Source: Candidatus Cloacimonadota bacterium
GTDB taxonomy: Bacteria; Cloacimonadota; Cloacimonadia; Cloacimonadales; Cloacimonadaceae
Assembly (NCBI GenBank): GCA_028681035.1
Contig: JAQUJJ010000076.1
Location: forward strand, 1-17,280
Direction: 5' to 3'
Length of the DNA stretch: 17,280 nt
Position numbers and translations under genes: made by a program. The notes below the pieces were generated by a model. It saw nothing but the letters and a program-made list of their open reading frames with translations, made no database searches and was not told the DNA's origin. Below, piece by piece: positions 5,160-14,875 of this stretch (its first letter is position 1; each line of letters starts with the position of its first letter).

Positions 5160-7982
5160 ATGGATATTAAGACAATTCCCTTAAGTGAAGACTTGCTGGA
5201 TGCTGCACTAAATGGCTTGGGCACAAAGACCATATTGGTCTTCCCCACCCGCGCAGCAGCCAGTATTGCACAGCGAAGATACATGAACAACTGGAACCTT
5301 CAGGTAAACTATTTCTTTAGTATGGAGGATTTCAAGGAAGCCCTTATCCTTCCTGATACCTCTGTTCTAATGGACGATAAACGCCTGCTATGCTTATATC
5401 TTGTGATGGGCGAAGAACAGCGGGAGTTCTTTCATATCCTTAGTTATGGGGATATTGTGGAATGGGGCAGGAAGTTCTTCGATTTCTTTGAAGAATTAGC
5501 AGAAGAGTGCGTGGAAGTGGAAAGCCTAGCCGAACTGAAGGATTCCGGTGTATTCTACATGCAGATGTGGCAGGAGCATTACCTGGAGCGCATCATGCAA
5601 ATTCGGGAAGATTACCAAAGCTATATCAGCGCATTGGGATTTACAGATAAGCTGTTCTACCTGAATACAGACAATTTCCACATTCCCTGGCAAAGCTACA
5701 GCATTATCTTTGTTAACCAATACTATTACAGCAACATAGAAAGGCAGCTTTTAACAGCTATAGAAGCTGCAGGAAATACGGTTACAGTGCTGTATCATGG
5801 CTTGGAAACCAGTAGCGAAACTGCTGGCTGGAAAGTGAAAGCACTTGATCTGGAACAAGCATGGAAAGATATTAAAAGCAAGCCAGATATCCACGTTATA
5901 GAAAGCGAAAATGAAGACCAAATGGCGTTGGCTTATTTAGCTTGGCATCAGCGTCAACCGACAGAACAAAGAGGATTTATTATAGATGGCAGTTTCTATC
6001 AAAAGAGCTATTCCCGTTTCTTTGATGCCCAGCGTTTCAAGCTGCCGGAATCTTATCCCATAAGCCAGAGTGCCGTGTATCAGATGCTAAGCTCTATTCA
6101 TAAAGGTGTATTGGCATTGCATCAAAGCTCTGGATACCTGCCCTTGGCACTGGTAGCCAAACTGTTTTCTATGCCGTGGTTCTTGTCCTATTTTGTTGAT
6201 AATATAAGCGAGCAGCAGCGAGAAGATATTGGGCTGCAATTGGATAAACTGCTAAAAGATGACTATCTATATGTGGATAAACAGCTTTATGATGGCACTA
6301 ATGATTCACTGTTTGGGAGAGTTATAATAAAGTTTGTAAATCTCGTGGAGAGTTTCGCTAAGGCGGGCACTATAGAAGAACTATATGCCCTGCTGGATAC
6401 AGCGGAGGGATTGCAGATAGAGAAGCTGGTGAGTGCGAATGAAGCTGAATATACCGACCTTCTGCCCTGTTTTTGGGAAAGATTGGCGAACTTCATTTCC
6501 ATAGAAAACATGGGCTTAATCCCTGCTTGGACGCAGATATTTACAGAGGGTGATAGTGGGGCAGGCTTGCTGGAGCTGATGCTTAGCTTCCTAAAATCAG
6601 CCAGCGTATCTTACCACAGCACAGATCCCAGACAATACACTTGGGAGATTAGCAACCTGCTGGATTCCCGTAACCGTAGGTTTGGCACAGTTGCCTTTTT
6701 CCAGATGATAGAGGGTTTGCTGCCTTCCAATCCCACGCCAGTGTGGCTATTCAACGAAACACAGAGAAGCAAGCTTGGCTTAAAGTGTTATTCCGATATC
6801 CGGGCTTGGGAAAGGTATTATTTCTTCCGCCTGCTATTAAGCGCAGAGCAAGTAGTGTGCTTCAGCTACCGTAGTATAGAACGGGATATCAGCCCCAGTT
6901 CCTTCCTTGGAGAGCTGGAGCAACTGGTTACCGAAAGCGATAGCTACATAAAAGAAGCCATGCACATCCCTGTAAGGGACATTTATGAAGGCTTAGCCAT
7001 TAAACAAGATAACAAAGCTTCTCTAGACCTGGAAATCCAGGAATGCTGTAGCCTTGAAGCAACCCCCGATAAAGAGTTCTTTATTATCCCTTGCAGCCCG
7101 CAGCAAGATTTAACTGCTGATGGAGAGCTGAAGGCATCTGCATCTGGGATTATACAGCTAATTAAGAACCCGTTTTTGTGGTACATAGAAACGCATTCGC
7201 ATATCCAGAATATCCCTTATGAGGCAGAAGAGACCGTTAGCAGCAAGTTGTTCGGCAATATCATGCATGCTTATTTTGCCGATATCCTAGGCAAGGAAAA
7301 GGGGCGTCATGAAGGTTTGAAAAGCCTTGAACAAGTGTTTGGGAATACAGACTTCCTTCAGCAAGGGCTGATAAACTTACTTAATAGCGACGAGTTCCGT
7401 TACCAGATACCCAAGAACTATAATGCCGATTTCCTTTCTGAGATTATCTCCATTAGATTGGCGGAATCACTGAACCTCTTTTATGAGATCTGGCTTAAAG
7501 TGCACTTGGATAAAAGAAGCTTTACGCTAATCCCAGAAGGCGCATGGATGACCAGAGCAGAACGCGAATATAAGATACTTGGAACGGTGCTATACGAAGG
7601 CAGGGAGTACAAGGTAGCCCTAAACGGTAAAGCCGATTTGCGCATTGAAACCGATAATGAAGCCATGATAATAGACTTTAAAACGGGCAATCGGGATTAT
7701 CGGCAGCTAATCATCTATGAATGGTGCTATTACTTGCTGGAACAAGTGCTGCCCGAGGATAGAGTAAGCTCGATGTTCTGGAACATCCTGGATACCAAGG
7801 AAAGCAAAGATGCCATCACATCCGATAAACGCGATAAGCTAAAGGCAGATATTCTGGATGCTTTGCTAAACTGCTTGGCAAACGGATACACGCAAAGCAG
7901 CAAATCCACCGATAGACTAAGGCTGGTAAGCATAACCAGGGCAGATTTGTATGTTGCCGATAAGGAGGAAACCATTGTCTGA
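5160..7982 (+). CDS. addB: AddB-like PD-(D/E)XK nuclease subunit of an AddAB-type complex
   Basis: A 940-residue protein that pairs with the following AddA homologue in double-strand break end processing for RecA-mediated repair. The N-terminus has the AddB/RexB-like LVFPTRAAAS (26-35), but no Walker A motif is visible, so this subunit should lack ATPase activity. The C-terminal third is a RecB-type nuclease: H703 in FGNIMHAYF, D826 in LNGKADL, D839-F-K841 in IIDFKTG, and QLIIYEW after it. In Bacillus AddB a cysteine precedes this domain and three follow it to hold an iron-sulfur cluster. Here the first position reads IKNPFLW (N670) and no C-x2-C follows, so the cluster is apparently absent. 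The start ATG at 5160 has AAGG about 10 nt upstream. It overlaps addA by 8 bp. The assignment to AddB rather than another nuclease rests on this context. Confidence 0.85.
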   Translation: MDIKTIPLSEDLLDAALNGLGTKTILVFPTRAAASIAQRRYMNNWNLQVNYFFSMEDFKEALILPDTSVLMDDKRLLCLYLVMGEEQREFFHILSYGDIVEWGRKFFDFFEELAEECVEVESLAELKDSGVFYMQMWQEHYLERIMQIREDYQSYISALGFTDKLFYLNTDNFHIPWQSYSIIFVNQYYYSNIERQLLTAIEAAGNTVTVLYHGLETSSETAGWKVKALDLEQAWKDIKSKPDIHVIESENEDQMALAYLAWHQRQPTEQRGFIIDGSFYQKSYSRFFDAQRFKLPESYPISQSAVYQMLSSIHKGVLALHQSSGYLPLALVAKLFSMPWFLSYFVDNISEQQREDIGLQLDKLLKDDYLYVDKQLYDGTNDSLFGRVIIKFVNLVESFAKAGTIEELYALLDTAEGLQIEKLVSANEAEYTDLLPCFWERLANFISIENMGLIPAWTQIFTEGDSGAGLLELMLSFLKSASVSYHSTDPRQYTWEISNLLDSRNRRFGTVAFFQMIEGLLPSNPTPVWLFNETQRSKLGLKCYSDIRAWERYYFFRLLLSAEQVVCFSYRSIERDISPSSFLGELEQLVTESDSYIKEAMHIPVRDIYEGLAIKQDNKASLDLEIQECCSLEATPDKEFFIIPCSPQQDLTADGELKASASGIIQLIKNPFLWYIETHSHIQNIPYEAEETVSSKLFGNIMHAYFADILGKEKGRHEGLKSLEQVFGNTDFLQQGLINLLNSDEFRYQIPKNYNADFLSEIISIRLAESLNLFYEIWLKVHLDKRSFTLIPEGAWMTRAEREYKILGTVLYEGREYKVALNGKADLRIETDNEAMIIDFKTGNRDYRQLIIYEWCYYLLEQVLPEDRVSSMFWNILDTKESKDAITSDKRDKLKADILDALLNCLANGYTQSSKSTDRLRLVSITRADLYVADKEETIV
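7962..7968 (+). promoter_or_regulatory. Shine-Dalgarno selecting the TTG start of addA
   Basis: AAGGAGG inside the end of addB, 6 nt before TTG 7975. It follows the upstream in-frame ATG (7951), which therefore lacks it. Confidence 0.7.
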
Positions 7983-10900
7983 GCTATTTTGCCGCATCAT
8001 TTGTGCCAGTGCCGGCACAGGGAAAACCTACCGCCTCTCGCTGGAATACATCGCCTTGTTACTGCAATATTATGGAAAGCCAGAATTTAGCATCGATAAC
8101 ATTCTCGCCTTAACTTTTACCCGCAAAGCTACTGCTGAAATCCGTGACCGCATATATTCCCAACTATCTTCTCTATTGGCTTTAGAAGCGTCGGACAAAC
8201 GTACTAGCCTGCTAAGTGACCTACGCAAGCTACTGCCTGCTACTGAGGGTGAACTAGCTATGCAGGAACGCAACCTGCTGCTTAGTGCCATGCGAGAGAT
8301 AAGCTGCGACCATAGCCGCCTGCAGGTGATGACTTTAGATGCCTATATTGGCAATATCTTCCGCAATATTGTGCGTCCTTTGCGTAACATCGAGAGCTTT
8401 GATATAGATACGCAAGCCATCAAAAAGCGTATGCCTTTCCTGATGAATCACCTGATGCTGCCTGCGTTCCGCACCCGTTTAAACAAGCTGTTAAGCCGTA
8501 AGGTCAGCCGCTCTCTGGATGATTACACCAAGTTCTTTGCCTCGCTAATCGAGCGGCGGTGGCTGTATTATATGATAACGCAACGCCTTAGCCTAGAGAG
8601 TGGCAATCTTGGTGAGCAGAATCCCAGAGTGCGGGACATTAGTGCCTTGCCCGATAGCGAGAGTAAGCTGCACCTGTTTTACACTGCTATGGAGAACCTG
8701 CTAAGCATTGTCAACAGCATCAAAGAGAGCAAGCAGAAGGGCAGCATTGGTGACTATTTTACTAAGGACTTCCGTCTGTTTATTGAAGGCAGCAGCCAAA
8801 GCATCGCCTCTATCATGCAAAGGGTAAAAAGCCTTTCCGCAAACCCCATTGAGGCAGAAAAGCTGCTCCAGATACTTAGCACGAACATTTGGCATGGAAA
8901 CCAGATTAGAAAGGCTACTTATGCAGAGCAAACCACACAAATGGAACAACTACAGCAAGAAGCCAGGATTCATCTTGCCGACCACCTGATGCAATGCCTC
9001 TACATCCCTGAACAGAACGAGATTCTGGAGCTGTGGAAGATTATTCTGGATGAGTATGACCGCTTGATATACCGTTACAAGAATATGACTTACGACGACA
9101 TTTCGTGGTTTAGTTTCGAGGCTCTGTTCAGCGAAGACCCGCCTTTCTTCGACCCCCAAAGCGATGCCTCTGCCAGTGAGTTTTACCAGTTCCTCAGCCA
9201 TCGCACCCGCTTCATGCTGATTGATGAGTTTCAAGACACTTCGCTAATCCAGTTCAACATTATCAAGCCTATTATAGAAGAAATAACCTCAGGAGAAGGC
9301 AGCAAGCCATTTGGCGGGCTTATCGTGGTGGGCGACGAAAAGCAATCTATCTTTGGCTGGCGCGGAGGTCAGCGCGAGCTGCTGCTAAACCTGCAAAGCA
9401 TCTTTCCCAGCATGCAGGAAGTGGTAACGGAGCGTCTTGATCAATGCTGGCGTTGCGGCTTCACTATAATGCAATTCATCAACAGCCTATTTCAAGAGCC
9501 GCAGATTCATAGCTACTTAGCAGAAAAGCAGATGAATTGGGATTATCAGCTTATTCGCAGTGCCAATGCAATTGCAGAGCCGGAAGCGTGCGTGGAGTTC
9601 TGCCTGCGGAACTACAGCCGAGCCAAGGGCGGGCAGCTTCGTAGCGGCGATAAATATACTGATTTTGTTACCAGTATGGTCAAACCTGCTTTGGTGGAAG
9701 ACCCTAGCGGTAGCATTGCTATCTTATGCCGTAAGGGTAAAGACCTCAGTGCCATACAGCAAGCATTGGATGAATGCGGAATACGAAGCTTGTACCAACC
9801 AGACCGCTCCATCTGTCTGCATCCGCTGGTAAGCCCGCTTTTGGACTGGCTGCGCTTCGTGGCATGGGGAGATTGGAGCAATTTCTTAAGTTTCCTGCGT
9901 TCGGATTATCTACGCATCAACACTTCTGTATTGAAGCAGGTGCTGGATATAATTGCCGAGTGCAACACGCAAATCCACAAGAATCAAAGGTGGCAAGCTG
10001 CCGATTTTAGCCAGATACCCATAGCTCACCGTTTCAGCGAGCTGGCTAAGCAGCATCAAAGCCTTTCTGCTTCCGCTATTTGCAGCCAAATGATGGATCT
10101 ATGCTTAGCTGATAGCGATAAAAGTGAACGTGATTACTTGAACCTGCATAAATTCCTTGGGATTATTAACGATTGGGAGCTTAACGGCAGCGTAAAAGGC
10201 AACTCTCTGCCCGATTTGCTTTCCTTTATATCCGAAAACGCAGCGGCAGAGGATTTTAAGCAAGCCTCTGTTACGGTTTCAGATAGCTTGCAATTACTTA
10301 CCATCCACAAATCTAAGGGATTGCAATTCAAGCGTGTGTTTGTGTTTTACGACCTCTCTGGTGGACAGGGCAGCGACTTCAACACTCTAGCTTGGACACT
10401 GCAGTATGCGGATAAGGACTTCCACCTGGTGCGGGATTTCGGGATTAGCTTTCACTATGAAAAAGTGCTGAAGGCGTCTAGCTACAGGCATCTTTGGGAA
10501 GCTGAACAAAACAGAGAATTGCTGGAAGAAATGAACAATCTCTATGTGGCTTTCACGCGGGCAGAAAACAAGCTGCATCTATATTTTAGCTACGAAAACA
10601 AGGACGGTTGGGAGGAATACCTCAGCTCCAGGAAAGAAGTATCGTTACCTGCACTGCTATGCAATTCCTGCTTGAATTACTTTGTGGAAAAAGAAATTAA
10701 CGCTGATGAAAATGGCATATACCGTTTGGAAAGCCCCTTTAAGGGTGAAAAGATATGCGCTGAACAGCCTATAGATACATCAATCCCAAGCGATACAGAA
10801 GATTTTACCCAGCTCCTGATAAACATGCCCAGATCCAAAGAACCCGATTGGAAGAGCTTAAGCCCTGTAGATAAACCCACAATTAGCGATTGGAAAAGAG

Positions 10901-11331
10901 TGTGGCTGCAAGACCGCCCCAACCTGTTGGGTGATTTGGCGCATTACTACCTCAGTTTTATCATCCGCAATAATAGTGACGAACACGATTATGCCTTCAG
11001 GCGGTGCTTGCTCCGCTATGGCTCCTTGCTACACCGTCAGGATATCATGGCTATTGTGGATATCTGCCATCAAGCCTGCAACAATAATCCCTGGCTGTTT
11101 GAGAGCAATTGGGATTTGGTGTTTACCGAGTTCGAGCTTAAAGGCAGCAAAGGCATGTTACGCATAGACAGGCTGATGATGAACACCGCAGCTAAGAAGG
11201 CTATGATAGTAGATTACAAAAGCGGACAGATACATGATGCTTTGCAGCTTGAGGAATACCGCTCTGCACTGCTAAGGCTAAACGATCTAGGAGCTTACAA
11301 TATTGAACTCAAGTTTCTAAAGCTACAGTAA
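7975..11331 (+). CDS. addA: AddA-like UvrD/Rep-family helicase-nuclease
   Basis: The helicase-nuclease subunit of an AddAB-type enzyme, about 1118 residues. Superfamily 1 motifs appear in order: Walker A CASAGTGKT (K17), motif Ia LTFTRKATAEI, Walker B LIDEFQDTS (D417-E418), GDEKQSIFGWRGG (453-465), LLTIHKSKGLQF (774-785) and YVAFTRAENKLHL (R862). The C-terminus has a RecB-type nuclease: H990 in LGDLAHYYL, D1065 in LRIDRL, D1080-Y-K1082 in MIVDYKSG and QLEEY (1091-1095). All key residues are present, so it is expected to be active. The start is set at TTG 7975, 6 nt after AAGGAGG; the in-frame ATG at 7951 lies before that site. It overlaps addB by 8 bp, implying coupled translation, and ends 11 bp from the convergent lipoprotein gene. 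Confidence 0.93.
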   Translation: MSELFCRIICASAGTGKTYRLSLEYIALLLQYYGKPEFSIDNILALTFTRKATAEIRDRIYSQLSSLLALEASDKRTSLLSDLRKLLPATEGELAMQERNLLLSAMREISCDHSRLQVMTLDAYIGNIFRNIVRPLRNIESFDIDTQAIKKRMPFLMNHLMLPAFRTRLNKLLSRKVSRSLDDYTKFFASLIERRWLYYMITQRLSLESGNLGEQNPRVRDISALPDSESKLHLFYTAMENLLSIVNSIKESKQKGSIGDYFTKDFRLFIEGSSQSIASIMQRVKSLSANPIEAEKLLQILSTNIWHGNQIRKATYAEQTTQMEQLQQEARIHLADHLMQCLYIPEQNEILELWKIILDEYDRLIYRYKNMTYDDISWFSFEALFSEDPPFFDPQSDASASEFYQFLSHRTRFMLIDEFQDTSLIQFNIIKPIIEEITSGEGSKPFGGLIVVGDEKQSIFGWRGGQRELLLNLQSIFPSMQEVVTERLDQCWRCGFTIMQFINSLFQEPQIHSYLAEKQMNWDYQLIRSANAIAEPEACVEFCLRNYSRAKGGQLRSGDKYTDFVTSMVKPALVEDPSGSIAILCRKGKDLSAIQQALDECGIRSLYQPDRSICLHPLVSPLLDWLRFVAWGDWSNFLSFLRSDYLRINTSVLKQVLDIIAECNTQIHKNQRWQAADFSQIPIAHRFSELAKQHQSLSASAICSQMMDLCLADSDKSERDYLNLHKFLGIINDWELNGSVKGNSLPDLLSFISENAAAEDFKQASVTVSDSLQLLTIHKSKGLQFKRVFVFYDLSGGQGSDFNTLAWTLQYADKDFHLVRDFGISFHYEKVLKASSYRHLWEAEQNRELLEEMNNLYVAFTRAENKLHLYFSYENKDGWEEYLSSRKEVSLPALLCNSCLNYFVEKEINADENGIYRLESPFKGEKICAEQPIDTSIPSDTEDFTQLLINMPRSKEPDWKSLSPVDKPTISDWKRVWLQDRPNLLGDLAHYYLSFIIRNNSDEHDYAFRRCLLRYGSLLHRQDIMAIVDICHQACNNNPWLFESNWDLVFTEFELKGSKGMLRIDRLMMNTAAKKAMIVDYKSGQIHDALQLEEYRSALLRLNDLGAYNIELKFLKLQ

Positions 11332-11342
11332 AGGCTATATCC

Positions 11343-12281
11343 TTAGCGCACAATCTCTGTGTACATTTTTCCGCCTGTGGCACTGCCAAAATAGCCCAAG
11401 GCACCTTGAACGCCTCCATAGAAGTATCCTTCTGGCATATAGGTGTATCTGTAATAATTGTCATCAGCGACATATATTGATACTTGGTAGTGCCCTAAAA
11501 ACACAAAAGTATAGTGATAATCTTCCACCACCAAGTAGTTTCCAACTAGTCCTTCTTGCGGCGTGGAAACATATCTGCCCAGGAACTTTATACGGCGGAT
11601 GCTTTCTCCGCTGGCGTTATATCCAGTCTCCATTTCCGCACTTGGATGTTCAATCCCCATTATAGAATTAGTAAACTCCAATTCCGTGCTAAACTCTTCC
11701 ATACAATATATCTCCGCCATAAAGTTGCATGCTCCGCTAAAAGAGCCGGTGTCCATTACCAGCGGATATTTTAGGTCTATCTCACTGAATTTCATCGTAG
11801 TTATGTTCTCTTGATTAAGGCTATAGCCCTCACCAGGAACATTGTTCTGCAGGAAATCTGGAACTAACTGTGCTTGGGCGGGAACGGTGGTTTCGGCGGT
11901 GATAAGTTGCTGGCGTCCTGGAATCTGTATTTCTATACGATAGCGATGTTCCGGCTGAATAATATGCAAATCCGCATCAACATACTTAATCTTCATTTCC
12001 ACCAAATCAGGGCGTGGCGTTAGTGTCCACTGTGTTTGGTTGCTGAGGTCTTTGATTGTTACAGATGCGTCAGAAACGAACAGCAAGAAAGGATTAAACT
12101 CTTCAATAGTAGCACTACGAGTTATGTAAATGGGATGCTCCAAATCTATCGCTTGTCCGGCAATAAGCAAACCCGCCAAAGTATAAACATCGCCCTCAAA
12201 CCGCTCAGGAGCAGTGAACTTCGTGCAGGAAACCGTAAACAGCAGCAGTATGGGGAGCATTAAACGCAGTAGTTTTACCAT
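11343..12281 (-). CDS. DUF4249-like outer-membrane-associated lipoprotein
   Basis: A 312-residue lipoprotein. The first 19 residues form a lipoprotein signal: basic start MVKLLR, hydrophobic LMLPILLLF and the lipobox TVSC with C19 as the lipidated cysteine. The rest looks beta-rich. The opening VYTLAGLLIAGQAIDLEHPIYITRS, the ITAETTVP segment (about 124-136) and a C-terminal half rich in Y/F fit DUF4249 proteins, which in Bacteroidetes sit beside TonB-dependent receptors. The function is unknown; a surface partner of the receptor is the usual guess. The start ATG at 12281 overlaps the end of the receptor gene by 7 bp and has AGGAGTG upstream, so the two are translated from one message. The match to DUF4249 is by pattern and neighbourhood and is moderately sure. 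Confidence 0.75.
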   Translation of the reverse strand: MVKLLRLMLPILLLFTVSCTKFTAPERFEGDVYTLAGLLIAGQAIDLEHPIYITRSATIEEFNPFLLFVSDASVTIKDLSNQTQWTLTPRPDLVEMKIKYVDADLHIIQPEHRYRIEIQIPGRQQLITAETTVPAQAQLVPDFLQNNVPGEGYSLNQENITTMKFSEIDLKYPLVMDTGSFSGACNFMAEIYCMEEFSTELEFTNSIMGIEHPSAEMETGYNASGESIRRIKFLGRYVSTPQEGLVGNYLVVEDYHYTFVFLGHYQVSIYVADDNYYRYTYMPEGYFYGGVQGALGYFGSATGGKMYTEIVR

Positions 12282-14590
12282 TTTACATTCACTCCTATAA
12301 AGGGTAATAAGGGGAATTGGGTGCCGTCATTCGCCTTAAGTTCCAGCCCTCCAGAATCATTCATCAGTAATGAATAATTCCGCGAACCTACGTTTTTGCG
12401 GTTAAACACATTTATAACCTCAAAGTAAGGCTCAATTGATCCCCAGCTCTTTGTCCATTCATATTTTGTGCTTAGGTCAAGGCGCACATATTCCGGCAAA
12501 CGAATCCTATCTTTATAGCTATAAATCAGTTGGTAGTTCTCTCCGTCGTAGAAAAAGCGTTCAGGTTTACTGCCTGGCTGTCCGCTGTTGTAAGTAAGGT
12601 TCATGCCAATTTTGAAATCGCTGCCCAACACCTGAAAGCCTGTGGCTCTGGTAAGGTTATAGGTTTCTACCACGGATAAACTGTGGCTGCGGTCATACTT
12701 AGGATAATAAGCAACACCTTCGTGCGTGATGGGATCAAGATTATAGTCTTCCATCTTGCGCTTAGTTTTGCTTAAGGTTAAGCCGATAAAGCCTTCAAAT
12801 CCTTTCCAGTCGGTGCGCAGCATCAGGTCTGTGCCATAGGTATATCCCTTTCCCACATGAAAGGTATCGGATAGGGTTCCCGTTTCATTGTCCCAGCTAT
12901 AATCTGTAGCTACGTTATACTCCAACAAGTTTTTATAGCTTTTGTAATACACTTCCATATCGAAGGCAAAGCTGGAGGTAAGCTGGCGTTTGTAACCGAG
13001 TGTGTAGTGCAAGGATTCACCTGGTTGCAGGCTTCCATCCAGAGGGAACCAAACATCGAAGGGAGTGCTCATTTCCATTGTCATCAGGGTAAGATACTGA
13101 TGGTACAGCCCAAAGTTTACATACACGCTTTCCCCCACATCCAGGTTACGTCGCAGCGAGATACGTGGTTCTATGTTCATATAGCTGGCATCGGGAATGT
13201 GCGTCAGGTTTTTTTTAACTGTTTTGTACATGGCTAAACGCATACCAGGCTGCAATGTCCAAAGCGGATTGATATCCCACACATCCTGCACATAGACGGC
13301 TGCGGTTAAGCTGCTTACGCTCACATCGGGCAGAGAATTGGGATCAAATTGTTGGGAGGTGTTCATTTCCAACCAAGTGCGGTTCCATTTAAGCTCTGTA
13401 CCAAAATCTAATTGATGGTTATTACTGGGACGATAGCTCATGTTTGCCTTACCGGTGAGGTCGTGAATGCCATTTAGCCGTTCATAGGCAAGGTCTCCGT
13501 TTTCCGCTATTTGAGAGAAGTTGCTGCTGAATTCACTACCTGCAAACACAAACTGCGCAAACAGCTTGGGATTGAAGATATGAACAAGCTGCGTGGTGAA
13601 GGTTTTATTGCCCCAATCCAGCTTCAGCACTGCCCCAAAATCGAAATTCAGCTTGTCTCTGCCAAAATACGCACTGGCAGAAACCTTGTCTCTGGGGCTG
13701 GCATCCCAGTTAACTTTAAAGTGCCCATCATAGAAGTAATAGTCGGGCAGGTCCTTGTATATTTGCTTCACCAGTTCCAGATAGGTGCGCCTAAGCGAAC
13801 CCATGTAAGAACCGCTTTGATTGCCAATGTGGATAGGTCCTTCCAGAGTAGCACTACTGGATATCGCAGAAAGCCTTGCTGTGCCTTGATGGTAGTTGCG
13901 GTTTCCTTGACGGTTCATCACATCCAATACGCTGGAAAGCCTGCCGCCATATTTAGCCGGATAGCCGCCTTTGATAAGCTCTATGCTCTCCACTGCGTCA
14001 CTATTGAAGGTGCTAAAAACTCCACCAAAGTGATTGGGATTATACACATCTATATCATCTAAAAGAATCAGGTTTTGGCCTGGTGAGCCTCCCCGCACAT
14101 AGAGTCCAGAGGAGAAGTCCGATATGGGTGCAACTCCGGGAAGAGCAAGCACAGCTCTGAATACATCTGCCTCTATGGGGGAAACAACGCTTTGGATTTC
14201 CTGAGTGTTGCGCCGAATCAAACTGTTGCGAATAGTTGGTCCTTCGTCTTCACCTTTACCCGTTACGGTTACTTTCTGCATTTCAATTACGTTTTTCTCC
14301 ATAGCCGCGGCAAAACTCAAGCTCTGGCTAACGTCACTAATATTGAAACTATGGCTTAAGGTTAGGTAGGAAATGAGGGTAAATTCCACGGTATAAGCTC
14401 CCGGAGACTGTATATTAAGCACGTAATAGCCCTTTTTATTAGTCTGCATACCCACTTTGGTCTCAGCAATGCGAACGTTCACATATTGCAAGGGTTCACC
14501 GCTATCGGCACGGGTTACAAAACCGCTGATAGTGGCGGCTGATATGGGCAAAAACATAAGCAATATAATAGGTAGTATATATAGTTTCAT
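12275..14590 (-). CDS. TonB-dependent outer-membrane receptor with carboxypeptidase-like N-terminal domain
   Basis: A protein of about 771 residues with a cleavable signal peptide (MKLYILPIILLMFLPISAA, 1-19). A carboxypeptidase-D-regulatory-like beta-sandwich follows (about 20-98), starting ISGFVTRADSGEPLQYVNVRI and containing TNKKGYYVL. The plug domain (about 130-226) includes PGVAPISDFSSGLYVRGGSPGQNLILLDDIDVYNP and KGGYPAKYGGRLSSVLDV. The remainder alternates aromatic and polar residues as a 22-strand barrel and ends in an aromatic residue (GVNVKW), the usual outer-membrane insertion signal. It should import a ligand driven by TonB-ExbBD; the substrate is not evident. I chose ATG at 14590, 5 nt after GAGGT, over TTG at 14602, which overlaps that site. 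It forms an operon with the DUF4249-like lipoprotein. Confidence 0.93.
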   Translation of the reverse strand: MKLYILPIILLMFLPISAATISGFVTRADSGEPLQYVNVRIAETKVGMQTNKKGYYVLNIQSPGAYTVEFTLISYLTLSHSFNISDVSQSLSFAAAMEKNVIEMQKVTVTGKGEDEGPTIRNSLIRRNTQEIQSVVSPIEADVFRAVLALPGVAPISDFSSGLYVRGGSPGQNLILLDDIDVYNPNHFGGVFSTFNSDAVESIELIKGGYPAKYGGRLSSVLDVMNRQGNRNYHQGTARLSAISSSATLEGPIHIGNQSGSYMGSLRRTYLELVKQIYKDLPDYYFYDGHFKVNWDASPRDKVSASAYFGRDKLNFDFGAVLKLDWGNKTFTTQLVHIFNPKLFAQFVFAGSEFSSNFSQIAENGDLAYERLNGIHDLTGKANMSYRPSNNHQLDFGTELKWNRTWLEMNTSQQFDPNSLPDVSVSSLTAAVYVQDVWDINPLWTLQPGMRLAMYKTVKKNLTHIPDASYMNIEPRISLRRNLDVGESVYVNFGLYHQYLTLMTMEMSTPFDVWFPLDGSLQPGESLHYTLGYKRQLTSSFAFDMEVYYKSYKNLLEYNVATDYSWDNETGTLSDTFHVGKGYTYGTDLMLRTDWKGFEGFIGLTLSKTKRKMEDYNLDPITHEGVAYYPKYDRSHSLSVVETYNLTRATGFQVLGSDFKIGMNLTYNSGQPGSKPERFFYDGENYQLIYSYKDRIRLPEYVRLDLSTKYEWTKSWGSIEPYFEVINVFNRKNVGSRNYSLLMNDSGGLELKANDGTQFPLLPFIGVNVKW

Positions 14591-14643
14591 TACATACCTC
14601 AATGAGATTGGTTTTGGGAACGTTCTCTCCGTGACGGGTTATT

Positions 14644-14649
14644 TGTCAA
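14644..14649 (-). promoter_or_regulatory. Putative -35 hexamer of the receptor operon
   Basis: TTGACA on the minus strand, 54 nt before the receptor ATG, followed by AATAACC. At 17 nt the -10 would be AGAACG, a poor match. Confidence 0.35.
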
Positions 14650-14666
14650 GTTAAGCGGGAGGGAAG

Positions 14667-14706
14667 TGCTGGGGTTCTGGGGTGCTGAGGTGCTGAGGTG
14701 CTGGGG
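14667..14706 (+). repeat. 8-bp microsatellite TGCTGRGG
   Basis: Five consecutive 8-bp units (TGCTGGGG, TTCTGGGG, TGCTGAGG twice, TGCTGGGG) lie in the gene-free stretch between the receptor promoter and the hairpin cluster. Confidence 0.85.
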
Positions 14707-14719
14707 TGCGTTCACGAGC

Positions 14720-14813
14720 TACAGGCGTCCCGCCTGTACAGGAATTGTAGGCGTCTCGCCTACCATACAACAGGCAAGATGCCTGCAAAACCAGTACAGA
14801 CGAGACGTCTGTA
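14720..14813 (+). repeat. Cluster of four short hairpins with differing arms (cluster B)
   Basis: Hairpins: TACAGGCG-TCC-CGCCTGTA (14720-14738), GTAGGCG-TCT-CGCCTAC (14747-14763), CAGGCA-AGA-TGCCTG (14771-14785) and TACAGACG-AGA-CGTCTGTA (14795-14813). All arms are perfectly complementary although they differ between hairpins. The first two have TCC/TCT at the centre and the last two AGA, so the pairs point in opposite directions. Flanking words GAGCTAC and AACTCCTG match cluster A. Confidence 0.85.
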
Positions 14814-14875
14814 ACTCCTGCACTGATATATTTGTCATTTCATCACCCCCTACCTCTCGACTTCTCAAACTCTTT

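Noticed and set aside
11332..11345. Small palindrome AAGG/CCTT between the convergent addA and lipoprotein genes as a bidirectional terminator
   Set aside because: Only 4-bp arms and no T-run; too weak to call.
13511..14062. 183-codon plus-strand frame
   Set aside because: It is antisense to the TonB receptor plug region, which has unmistakable family motifs on the other strand.
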